From contig CM119263.1 in NCBI GenBank assembly GCA_051294375.1, forward strand, positions 12,503,723 through 12,567,722: a stretch of 64,000 bases of DNA, in the 5' to 3' direction. Position numbers and translations under genes: made by a program. The DNA is from Paraspadella gotoi. Taxonomy: Eukaryota > Chaetognatha. Below are positions 18,163-31,178 of the stretch, one piece after another; the stretch's first letter is position 1, and the number at the start of each line of letters is the position of its first letter. The notes under the pieces are model-generated. The model searched no databases, was not told the DNA's origin, and saw only the letters and a program-made list of their open reading frames with translations.

Positions 18163-19311
18163 GGCGATGTTTGTAGTAGCTTTATTATCTCAGGAGCAGC
18201 CGATTTTTTTTTTTATTACAATTTGTGCTCGTTTTTTCAATTCACGATTATTTTATTTTATTTTATACAGTTTACATGTACAGATCGAAAAGCGCAAGTG
18301 ATTAAAAAAATAGTATTCATTCTCGTTTGTAACCGAGAGGAATTACAAAAATTAAATGTTTTAATCCATGAGCTTTTTTAAAAAAATTGGCAATTGAGGA
18401 TTTTTGTTACTCTGATCCGAGTCGCAAATAAGAAAAAACTTGAAAAAAAAATATGATGTCAAATCATAAAAATTTCCCACACAAATTTGATCGAATAGCA
18501 GAAAAAGAGGAATTTTGTAATTTTTGGTTGAAAGCAGAACGACCTCGACGGTGAATCAAGTGATGAGGGAAAAGAACCTCGAGAAAGGATGATGATTGCG
18601 AGGATAAACACAATGATGATGATGATGATGATGTCCTCCCTCATCTCTTTCATTTCTTTGGATAGCCTTCCCTAGCGCGTGTGATCTCTCTCACTAACTT
18701 GCTTGCTTTCTTATACCTAACTTACCTACCGTTACTTATACCTATACTTATGTAATGTAATGTATATGAATATCTTCGAGAAAAAAAATCTACACAATAT
18801 TCAACGGTTAAGACTTTATATTAAACTCTGTTCATCATTTTATTCTGTTCAATATTTTATCTTTTATAATTTTTTTATTAATGATTTTCTAACAGAAGTG
18901 AAGTATAATATCTATTAAAAAACTAAGGCAGAAAGTAATTAAACCTTGTGTTGTATAGATCAGATTTCCAGAAGAAAATACTAACATCACCATCCAAATT
19001 AATAATATTTGATTTAAATAATTAAACATAAGGAATAAAAAAACAGAAATGAAATATGAAAAAAAAAGAATAAAATCATAAATATTAAATTTTTGAAATT
19101 GTAAATAACTTCAGATAGTAAAACAAGTAATTTTGCTCGAAACTTTCAAGTTACCAACTGCATTTTCAGCTCCCGAAAACTGTTTTTAGAAACTGAGTAA
19201 ATTTGTTGACGACGCTCCTTCTTCACCCTAGTTTCTCACCACGCCGACTGAAAACAATTGTAATCGAGTGGTAAACAATAAGGGAATTTCGGGTTGAATT
19301 CGATCATTAAA

Positions 19312-19343
<32 letters not shown>

Positions 19344-19353
19344 TCTCTCTCTC

Positions 19354-19412
<59 letters not shown>

Positions 19413-20233
19413 CTAACTCTCTCTGTCTCTTTCTCTCTCTCTCTCCGGCTTACTTTTAAATCTCCCTCCTTTTCTAACATTTTAAATTCATTATTCTCTC
19501 TTCAACCCATAGATTATATTCTGCCTTTTTTGTTTTTAAATTAAAATAAATTAATTTTTTACTCAACGTATTAATTCAAATTTGTCTACATATGTTTTAT
19601 CATCCGCGACTATAAATATTTTCTGGGTAAGGGGTTCTTCTTCTCTCTATTGAAATAATTCTTTCGGGCGAAAAAACCAATTTTCTTTCCAATCCATGGC
19701 GCCCCATGGTTCCATTGGTTCAATGGTAGTTCCGACTTATATCTTGATGATAGTTTGTCAAATGATGACGATGATGTTCCGTCTCTGAGCAATGATACAT
19801 TTTATCTTTTAGTAAGTTTTTATAAATAAAAAATATTTAATATAATTCTAGTTTTGCTGACAGGTTGTCAATGTGAACCTTTGTTTAAAGCATTAATTAA
19901 TTTAATACATAAAATCTAATTCTAAATATCAACATATTAAAAGAAAATTTTATTTAGTCTAGTAGTAAATAAATACAACGCAAGCATTGTTTTTTAAATC
20001 ATATTAAGACACTTTATTTGGTGAAAATAAATGGGCAAAAAATTCATGATAAAATATAGTCTTCTTTGGAATATTCTTATAATAGCTGTTTTTAGCAATA
20101 CAGCGTTAGAATCGAAAATATTTCTACGCACAAACTAACAACAAAAAAAAAAACAAAACAAAAAAAAAACAACAAAAAACAAAAACCAAAAACCAAAACT
20201 GGCCGAATTCAAAAAGAGACTGGCGATATCCAG
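18163..20233. other. Intergenic, AT-rich; 5' flank of acidic-protein gene
   Basis: No supported gene. It holds the promoter side of the acidic-protein gene and the 3' side of the PDZ gene. It contains a short (GAT)n run at about 18610-18635, an A-rich A/C stretch at 20128-20198 and a (CT)n tract. A palindrome-rich patch with two CCATGG words lies near 19690-19730. Confidence 0.6.
19313..19446. repeat. (CT)n microsatellite, interrupted
   Basis: About 130 bp of CT repeat with several TTCT/CCT interruptions. Confidence 0.95.
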
Positions 20234-23200
20234 TCAACTCTTCTTCTGAAAATGTATGTAAATTTTTCCATAGGGAAGAGAGGAAAAGATTTCGAGAGCG
20301 CGCTTGAACGAGGACTCTCGGAGATCGTGGGCGTTGATACCGAGAATGCGGTCGCCGACTCTGCGATTTGGGGATTGAAGGATAGGGGGAGTAAGGGATT
20401 AGATTAAAGATACAGGATTAAGGATTAAGGATTAAGGATTCAACTCCAACAAAGCCTCGTTATCATTTACCCGATGACTCCAGCTCTGTCGGCGTAGCTC
20501 CCTCTCATGATATCCTTGACGAATATTCCGCACATCTCCATCTTCTGATAGAGGTTGCCCTCGGGATGCCGGAGGTCGGGCTGTTGACGCACGACGTATC
20601 CCGGAGATATTCCGAGCCCAAGCGGCTCTTCGGGAGCTGAGGGGAGAAGGAAATTACGTCTAAAGGCAAGGAAGATCTTTTAAAAAATGAATAAGGCAAA
20701 AGTCAACATTTTTTGTTGTCAGAATGACAACGCGTCTCTGCTATCCGTCTNNNNNNNNNNTGGACAATCTTTTAAAAAATTAATAAGGCAAAAGTCAACA
20801 TTTTTTTTTGGTCAGAATGACAACGCNNNNNNNNNNGCCGTGTAAATCCTCCCCGACTTTTCCGCTCCGATCCCGGATCTCATTTGCATATTCGCTTTTT
20901 GATTGATGACTCTCCGCTCCTCGTCCTTATTCTCCCTCCTTCCCTCCACTTCCGTCGCCGGGAAGCGATTTTCCCCTCCGCTTCGATGATTCCGCTTCAC
21001 TTCATTCAAATTCCGAAGATTCGCTTCCATTCGGAGCTGAAAGTCCGCTTCGGCGTCGATGGCGCCGTCGATGGCGCCGTCGATGGCGCCGTCGGGACTG
21101 GAAACGAACCCAACGTTTTTGATCGTCCGCTCCGCAGGCGTGGCTGGAGGAGAGTCGCCGAAACCCGGAGGCGGAGGCGGAACAGGTTGAACAGGGATCC
21201 TCTTCCTCGGAGAGACCGGGCGGAGGAGATGGAGGCGGCGGGAGAGGAAGAGGGGAAGGAAGGGGAGAGGGGACAGAGAAATAACAGAGGGAGGAGGGGG
21301 AAGCGGGGAGGGAGAGGAAAGGAAGGAGAAGATACGGAGTTGAGTTTTGGAAGGAAGAGGGGGAGGAAACTTCGAGGGAAGAAAGGAAGATTGAAGAGGC
21401 GAAAGGCGAGGAAAGGAGAGGGGAGAGGAAGGGGAATTAGAAGATTAGAGGAAGAGGAAAGGGAAGGAAAGGGAGGAAGGGAAAAAGGATGGGACGTTGA
21501 GTTTGAGAAAGATAGGGAAACAGGCGGAGATACGGAAGAAGGGGACGAGAAAGGGAGGCAATGAGGAATGGGTAAGGGAAGACTGTGGAAAGGAGAATGC
21601 GGGACCGATTTAGTTCTCTGTCCTGCGGGAAGTTCATCATCGTCGTCGTCGTCTTTTTTCGTTTTCCTATCGTCGACCAAACGCTCCTCGAGTGGAGACG
21701 GCGCAGAAAGGAGAGACGGTTGAGAAGCGTCTGAGGACGAAGACGAGGAAGAGGCCAATGAGGCCATCTTCGAGCCATGTCCCGTTTCAACTTCGTCGTC
21801 GCCGGAACGCGGCAAGGGAGAGGGCGACGACGGCAGAGGAGACGGTGACGAGGGATGAGGAGAAGACGAGGAGGTAAAGGAGGAGGCGGAGGAGGCGGCG
21901 GAAGAGGATGGGGCCGTCACCGTTGGCGCCGTCGACGGAGGGACGACGGTGACGATGGTTTCGGATCGATTAAAGTTGGGAACGTGGATGAGCGCCTGTT
22001 CCACGGGCGATGGAGACGAGAAGGGGACGGGTTGATCTTCCCCGTCCTCGTCGTCTTCCTCGTCGTCGTAGAAAGCGTTGAAGGTTCTCACGGCGTCGAG
22101 TCGACACGTGGGCGCCACCTCCACGTCCGTCGACGCCAAAGAACTCAGCGAGACGCGCGAATCCTGCTTCCGATGGGCGACGACAACGCCGTGAGTCGTT
22201 CTTGTCGTCGTCGCGAAAGAAGGTTTTTCCCTCGACGATTCTTCATCGGGAGCGGAGGAGAGAGACGAATGGGCGCGGGCCGGGGGTTTCGGTTTTGGCG
22301 GCAAAAGTTGCGGGGAGAATTCGGAAGAGTAGGTGATCACGCGGGTGGCGTCCGAGCTGTAACAAGGGAGGGGAAGGATACGGGTTGAACCGTTGTGATC
22401 TACTCACAACATATATGTCTTGTATAAATATTTTAGATGAAAAGATAATAAATATATATGTACGAAAAAATATAGAATCTAAGGTAAAAGGATAAAAAAG
22501 CAAAGTCAAAGATATTAAGTAGATCATTGAAACTAAAGGAAAAAAAATGGAACGAATCAAAGTTACGACCGCGAGAGGAGGGGTCGATGTTGGGGGGAAA
22601 AAGGGGGGGGGAGTAAGAATTACTCTCAAAGAAAATCCTTTTTCCTCATCCGCCCAAGACTATCAAAGAAGTTTCACCCAAAAGGTCAATCCATTCCGCA
22701 AGTCTCTCTCTCTCTATCTTTCTCTCTCTTCTCTTCCACATTTCGTTCCCTCGAATGAAAAATGAATTTCACCTTTCGTTCTTGAGATCTAAATTCCCTC
22801 ACCTCTACCCCTTCTCCATCCTTATTATGATGACGTGCCTTTAAAAAACATGCTGACTTGTTAACTTCAATTTCACAACATTCTGAGATTTCAGAGTAGT
22901 TTTATTAATGAAAAAAATAATAGATAAAACGTAAATAATTTGTCATTTATTCATCGTCATCGTCATCGTCATCATCGTCGTCATCGGAGTCAACGACATT
23001 GTTTTAACCTTTGATTCATCTGAGTTTCTTTCTTCGCGCTTTTGTTGTTCTGCTTCGACTTGACAACGAGTCTCAAGTGTCCTTTGGCCGCGCGAAAAAC
23101 CCTGCGAGAAAAAAAAATGGGAAAAAATTTATAAGCGATAATACCACAACAAAACCACCGAACTTTGTTAAATATAAATGAATTGTAATTTTAAGTATAG

Positions 23201-26200
23201 CTCTTAAATATTTCACTAAGTTGTACTGCATTTCGTCATTTTTTTGGGTTTTATTTTGGTTTAAACGGCTGAACGAGTTATCCGAAACGACTTATTCCCG
23301 TTATGGCTTCTTTGACATTGTGACAAGTCTTATGAGTTGAGGTGCATTTTACTGTATTAGGTTACTGTATACGTATCACTTGTCGAGAGTGAATTAAGTT
23401 TTATATTGAAATATTGTATTTAGATTAATAAACAGATCAAGAGGCGACGTTATAAAAATAAGCGATGATAAACGGAGACAAATGGCATCTATCGTAAACA
23501 AATGTAAACAAGCGAAGAAAAAAGGGTTAAAGTGAAAGTCTTTGGCAACTTTAGCTTCATCGTCGGCTTCAACTGTAAAATCTTCGACGGTGGAGAAAAT
23601 AACCAATGACTAAATTTTCCCGTTGGGTGGAGGCGGGTATCAAATCTCTCACTATATAATATAAGATCATTCGACCAGCGAATAAAAACAATCATGGATC
23701 GGATGCCAAGCCAAAACAACCACAATAATAAACGAATTCCCTTAGAAAGCCTCAAGTAAAGGAACGATATAACGAGGCTTATCAAAATGGTGTACATTTA
23801 TATTGGTTGTACCAATTTTGTATTTCAAATTTGTGCTTTCGTAGGATCTCACGGAGACCGGTATTATTTTAATGTTACTTCTCGATTTTATTTTTAGATT
23901 TTACTTAAAATATAGACACCACGGGAAAAAAACTAACTTTCAAAAAATGACAATCTGTAAAGATTGAATAATTTGGGCATTCGTAATTGTAGACGGAGAA
24001 AAAGGAGAGGAACCAACTAAAGAACGACGTCACGAAATCATAGGCGAAAAAAAAAGTTCCAATCTAAACAACCTGAACGCGAAAACACTCGTAATCGAAA
24101 ACGTGATTGCGTAAAGGCTCAATCAAAGTTATACGTTTAATTCTTTCAAAACCTCCATAATTGATCATAATTGATAACACTGAAAACCTCGACAAATTTC
24201 TTAAGCTCGTTCGAACTAGGAAAGCAAAACATAACCTCTTTTTTAAAAAAATATTTATATTTCTGTTTTAACTGTCAATCATAATAAAAAGAGGTCAACA
24301 GTCTCTCCGACTCAAAACCTCTCGCGACTTGAGACGAACGGCAAAAAGCGAAAGTAGCTCGAGTCGTAATCAAGTTCTTCCGGTCTTCCAGTTTTACGCC
24401 GACCATTTCCGCCGCACTTAACGACGGACGGGAGTGGCTCGGCCATCCCGTTTCTCTAGACATCTCGAAAAAAAAAAACCTCTGTGCTCTTTAACAATAT
24501 ACGGGGAACATCGGGCAATCTATCGGCAGAAGAAAAATCGAGCCATCCGTATCACTACATTAATCGACTTCTATTTAAAATATTAAAAAAAATATTTATT
24601 ATAATTATAATAATTCACGGTTGGCTATTGGAAAAAAAAGCAAGACTTATAGCTGCCTCACTGCTGTTCGTCCTCAGCCTCGTCTCAATGGCTGAGCACT
24701 GCTCAGTGAGCAGGCTAAATCATCTCGTTACAACCGTGCGTCCCGGGTTCAATCCCCCTTAAATGTGACTGAGCCGGTCTAAACATGTCCTAACACGACG
24801 ATAACCATCATAACTCGTCTGTCTTTCCGTAAAGATTTCCAAACCTGATGGCCTCCTCGTGCGTCAGCCCCTTCAAGGTCTGCCCGTTGACCCCGAGGAT
24901 CTCGTCGCCCTCCCTCAGCCGTCCGTCGTCGCGGGCCGAGCCGCGATTGAAGATGCGCTTCACGTAGAAGCCCATCGGGCCGCGGAGAGAGTCGATGCCC
25001 CCGACGATGGAGAAGCCGAGACCGCGACCAGCGGCAGGCTGGAGAAACAAATAGGAAATTTTATGTAGGTTTAGTTAAATTATAAATAGGTCATTTGTTA
25101 ATGAAATGTGAAATTGTCAGTTTGGATATTACCATTCCAGCTTATTTTCGACTTTTTAATGAGCTTCAATATTATTCAATTATACATATATGATGAACGA
25201 AATATGTCAGGTTAAGACAGATGATTGAGTTATTTCGAGTTTCCCCTGTCTAATACGACTAATATTCATGATAGTAGAATTTTGGCTATTTTGCTTATTA
25301 TTACTAACCTGCAAACTGGTACTGTTTTTGGGTAAGGTTATCGAGTGTACGTGACCGGACCTGTCACGGTCTTGGTTCCATTCAATTCCATCGTCTTGAC
25401 CAGAATGCCACCCGTTGTCTTTTACCGAGTTTTCTCCTTCTCCAGGAAACTCATTTAGATTCATCTCTCGTTGCTCTTTTGTTTCGTCTCCCATCGAGCA
25501 TTTCGCGTTTTGGCCGCTACTTGAATACGGCGCTGACGCGGTTGACATTTGATTCAGAGCCCGCGAGAAGGTCGCGTCGTCTTTCTTCGTCACTTGGGAA
25601 TTGGTTTTCGTCACGCAGGGCGTCGCCGTCGCCGTCGTCGTCGTCGTCGCCGAGGCCGAAGAAATTTTCGGCGATGCCGGCTTGGAAACGCGTCCGGCCG
25701 CGACGCCGCCGTCCTTTTTGCCACTACGGCGCCGCCTTGAGCCGCGTTTGGCACCGCTACGATTCGAACCACGCCCTTCGCTCATCTGGATCCCGGAATC
25801 GCGCCAAGATCGAGATCCGCGTCGCTCAAAAGCCAACGGCGTCGTTCTCCCGCGAGATGCTCGGAATCTGGAGGAAAGGAGTCGCTGGAGAAGCGGGTCG
25901 TCCTCGCCGACGTTGTCGTCAGGTGTCGGCGAGGCGACGACCGGTTCCAGGATTCGCGAAAGGCGCTGGCTCAAATCTTCGACGCCGTTGACGTCTTTGA
26001 CACATCGAGGCTTCTTTCTTCTCTCACATCCGCCTTCGTTCCCGAGTTCTCTTCTTGGACCTCCGAGGAGCTCCTTCGCGTCTCCGCCTTGGACTCGCGA
26101 TTCGCGCGGAGTCCATTTTCGAGATCTGGAGACGAGAAGAGACACGATGGTGCCCGCCTCGACGGCGCGAAGTCGTTCCACAGCGAATTTGAAGTCCACG

Positions 26201-29200
26201 TCTACGAGGGAGTCCGAGTTTATCGCTAAAAGCTGGTCGCCGATGCAAAGACGGCCGTCCCTGGAAGATTAAAATGTTACTCAGCTTTCGAATTTAAAGG
26301 CAACGAAAAATGTCTCCAACTAATTAACAATAAGCAAACAAAGCCGGATCTGCACGAGGGCATTTAACGGTAAGCAGCGAATCAGATGATAATTTAAGAT
26401 TATTCTTACAATTTTTTTTATTTAATACAATATAATTCGATGTTCTGAGATGATTTACCTAAATGATTTATCGACAAGACTTAGGGGTGAGACCGACTGA
26501 CTGACAAAGTGAATTATAGAGCCGGGATGAGCTGTAAGCAGATCCGGCTAAAAAGCTTTCAGCTTACCTCTGAGCCGCCCCGCCCGGAAATATCCGTCCT
26601 ACGAAAATTCCTTGCTGTTGCTGTTCTTGTTGCTCTGTTTTGGAGAAGCAGCCTTGCAGCTGCAAACCCAGCCCACCGCAGGCCTCCTTTCGAATCTCTA
26701 TCCGCGCAATTTTTGGGTTTTTAGCCTTGATTCTCGGCAACGTCAGCCCTTGGAATTTATGCTGCTCATTTTGATCTTGCTGCGTTCGTTCTTGAGGTAG
26801 TTCGGGATGTTCTCTCGAATGCTGCAAGGGCGGAAGCGTCCTCGAACAAATTGCAGGGTCCTGGGAGCTATTTGCCGACAGAGTTTCTTGCTGACAACGT
26901 TGATGTGCTTGAAAAGCGTCGGAACTCGACTCGAGCTGCGGAAGCTGCGTCGAAGATTGGGAGTTGTTGGAGGCGGCATTTATCGTGGGTGTGTCGAACC
27001 TGAAGATCTTTTTATTTTTCAGCGGATGAGGAGACGTCGGAAAGAGAGGGTTCAACATCTCTGGATGATGTTCCGAATCTGAGAGTTTGGGATATATCAT
27101 AAGTAAATCTTTCTTTCTTTGGCTTGTCTCATAATTTTTAAGTTTTATTTTCATGATAGAGACAGAATCGAACCCTTCCATCGATGCAAGCAGCCTGAAA
27201 TCCAACCTTTATTTTACTTTTCTCTTTTCTTATCTTTTATTTTTCCCTTCTAAACTTATTAATCTTATCTCACCTTTCAAATCGCCACTGAATCTGACGC
27301 CAAATTCTTTAGGCATTGGCGTCGACGGAGTTGGAATGGACTCTCCGGCATCCGGAGCGAAGGAAGCGGCCGACCAACTTCGCGGACGCGAGACTAGAGA
27401 CTGAACGTCGCTCGACATTGTCGATTGGCGCGAACGAGGAGAGCTCGGCGACGTGGCACGAGGGTCGAGGGGCGAAAGGGATAATCGGGGGGATCCGGGC
27501 GTTGTGGTGTGGGAATAGAAGGGCGGGAGGGGTGACAGAGGGGAACCGGGCGACGTAGCTTTAGGAGACAGAGGTGGCACGAATGGCGTCGTCAGGGGCG
27601 AGGTCGCTCTTGACGTTTGTCTTCGAGGAATCGTCGGTGTTGCCTCCACCGATCGACGGTCCGGCTCGGATGATCGAGAGTCGGGTCGAAACAGCGCCGC
27701 TACGGACGCCATTGGAGATGGGCCCCTCCGGTTTTCAATGTCCTTGGGGAGGAAGATTTCTGGAAGTAAAGAAAGAAAGTTTCAAGTTTAGAGAATAAAG
27801 AATTGACAACTAAGAATAAAATAACTAACCAGAAACGGGTCTGCGCTTTTTGGATCCATTGGACGTATTGAAACTGAAATGGATGACAAGAATTATTTAA
27901 TAATAAGTTAATGCGTCTCTTTTTATCTCATTTCTGATACAAAATAACTCTGTTTATAGTTTAAGCGTGAAAACCGTGACGAAATAAAAATGTGTTAAAG
28001 TTACTGAAAATGAGAAGTTACTTTAATAAAGGACGAATTCTGAGATTGTCTAATTCAATCAAGCTTCAAGCATCAAGCGAACGTGGTGTGACTCATTGCT
28101 TCTTTATCAGTGATTATGAGTTTAGAACTACCATTTCCACGTCGTGACTTTTTAATCTTCACGATATTTCTCTTGGTGAATCTGAGACGATCATAGTGAC
28201 TCGGTTACCTGACGATTTGTCGCCAGTCATCAGCATTAACTTTATTTTCTCCATCATTAAACACTTCTTTGCTGTTCTTGCTAATACCATGGCGAGAGCT
28301 GTCATCGACTGAGTGATTTACAGCGTCGCCACTCAGAATTGCCTCAGCTTTTCCGAGATCTTCCAGCATTTTTCGACACACGAATGAACTACGTCAATTT
28401 TAAAGATGATAACTTAGACTTTCGAAACATTTTTAAAGTTCATTTTCTTACTGTTATTTCGTAAACTCTTCTTTTCACTTATTTAAGTTTATATTAAACT
28501 TTCTGATATATAACTAGATTATACTAAGCGAAACAGTTTAATTCGAAACGATAAGGTCAAGTTATCATCCGAAAAACATACGGGTGCCTTGAAAAGCCTT
28601 TCAAAGAAAACTGTTGCGTGGGGCGACACAAACAGCAGATTCGAGGCAAAGATTCGATCGCGCGTGATGCGGAGACACACACAGAATTACAATTAGTGGC
28701 AGTTGGGAGAGAGAGGGAAGGGATTGAGTCGCTTGGGGCAGTTTGACTCGGCATCGGAGCTGCGATTGTGATGGCAGAAGAAGATGCAACCGCGTCACCG
28801 TCACGATTCGTTAATACGGTAAAGTGTTCTACAGAACTTTCCCGCTTTGAGTCAAGGGTTATATTAGTCTGGACGTGATTAGATTGAACCGAAATACTCA
28901 AATCTTTCGTATGTTCGATACAAGTGAATCGAGGCATAGAGTCGGAAAGAAATCGATCGAAATGTCGCTCGGGACGAATGTCCGATTCGGGATTATGGTT
29001 ATTATTGCGCTTTATTGAGACCCCAACGTACTTTTCACTTTCTTTATCGCGGCAGATGGGTTTCGGTTCCGCCTTAAATTTAAGCTCAAAATCTAAATCC
29101 GAGACACACGTGGGTTCCAAGTCCCCGGACGCAACGGATTTGACGAAACTCGCGGCTTCGGTTTCCGAGAAAAGACGAAAAGAAAGAAATTGAGAGGGAC

Positions 29201-30891
29201 AGTCGAATCTGAGGCATGCATGAAATAGAGAATAGAAAGAAAGAAAAAAGAAAGTTGAGAAAAGAATAGATGGAAAAATTAAAATTTTGAACATTCAACT
29301 ATTAATTATAAAGAAGATTATGATTAAGATTATTATTCCTCCGCTGACTATCTACTACTAAGTATACCATCCATGTTGTGAGGTATCAATTTCCAAATGT
29401 TTCTTACGTCTTATTAAGAATGTTTTCCCTTCACCAGTCACCATTCACCAAGCCCAGCTCCTTTTCACTTACTTTCTCAGCGTGATCCCACTGTTGTATC
29501 CGTGACCCTCGTAGTCGGTGTCCCACTCCGTGATGACGTCGCAAAAACGAGCCTTCCAACTCGAACGAGAAGTGGGCGTGTCCTCGCCACCCGACGAGCA
29601 ACTGGAGAATCGCCGCGGAGATTCCCAGTAGGGAGACGTCAGTTCGCGTTGAATCACGTGATCGGAAAAGGAGACGACGGGATTTCGATGTTTGTTGCCT
29701 ACGGTGAAAAAAAAAATATCCGGATTGTTATACCGAAATTAACTTACTTAACAGACTAAAAATTGGTATTAGCAATATATTTGTAGTAAAGAATACTTGA
29801 GCAGCGAGCTGAGATTGTGAAAAGCCTGGCAATGATAAAAAAGGGAAAAAATGAAAGATAACGAGGGGGAAAAACTGCGACGAAGAGCAACGAGGTATTT
29901 TGTAAGAATTGTGACTCGCAATGCGACAGATGGCAGACCACACTACAGATGGCAGACCACACGACAGATGGCAGACCACACGACAGATGACAGACCACAC
30001 GACAGATGGCAGACCACACGAAGCGCTTCAAGCGCAAAAAGGAAAAAAAAATCTCAATATCAAGATATAGATTTCACGAAGAAAATTTTTTTTTTTTAAC
30101 ATCGTCTATGTTTATTTTGAATTGAAGTTCGATGGCGAGGGATTCAAAAACTCATTTTCCTACTGATTTAAAATTAATTGGTAAACAAAAACAGGAATTA
30201 CGCTGAGGATCTCGAGCGGACTCGGAGGGGGTCATAAACGGAGGAAAGTCGGGGGTTGTAGAAGAGGGAGGGGGGGGGGAGTATTTTTTAGCGTCGCGAG
30301 AGAATTTCAGTTATGAAGTTAACGGAAAGCGTTCAACTTTATGCATACTAACTAAAAAAAAAAAGTTTTTTTGATCGATACTTTCGTGATTATTTAATTG
30401 ATTGATTTATTTCATTCAACTCACCTTTGAGACTGATTCCTTCGAAAATGTCTTCGATGCGACGCTCCTTTATCTTTCCTGCAAAAAAAAATTGGAACTT
30501 ATTAATTCATTAATTTACTCGGTCATTCATTCATTGATTCATTCATTTACTAATTTCTTTCTTTCTTTCTTTCTTTCTTTCTTTTTTTCTTTCTTTCTTT
30601 CTTTCTTAATCTCTCCTTCTTTCTATGTCTTTTTCTACTTTTTAATCTCTCCTTCTTTCTATGTCTTTTTCCACTTTTTCTTATTCTTTCTTTCTTTCTT
30701 TCTTTCTTCTTTTTCTTTCTTCTTTCTTCCTTCTTTCCTTTCTTTCTTTCTTTCTTTCTTCTTCTTTCTTCTTAATCTCTCCTTCTTTCTATGTCTTTTT
30801 CTACTTTTTAATCTCTCCTTCTTTCTATGTCTTTCCACTTTTTCTCTTCTTTCTTTTATTTTCCTTTCTTTCTTTCTTTCTTTCTTTCTTC

Positions 30892-30923
<32 letters not shown>

Positions 30924-31121
30924 TTTTCTTCTCTCTTTCTCTATCCCCGTCCCTCACCCACTTCCGGCAAAGGAAAATAAAGCGCCCCCACGCCATCCAT
31001 CTTTCGACGTTGGCGTAACTTTTTGCGTCATTTTGATTCATTTCCGGTTTCCCCTTCACGGAAAGAATACGACCGTGCCAAACGGTGCACGCGAGAGGTC
31101 CGCGCGTAAAAAAAAATATGG

Positions 31122-31178
<57 letters not shown>

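Noticed and set aside
21006-21225. Continuation of the Ser/Pro frame to a stop after [10 protein letters not shown]
   Set aside because: A different frame over the same bases is more coding-like, contains an in-frame 12-bp repeat and runs to the gap towards PDZ3.
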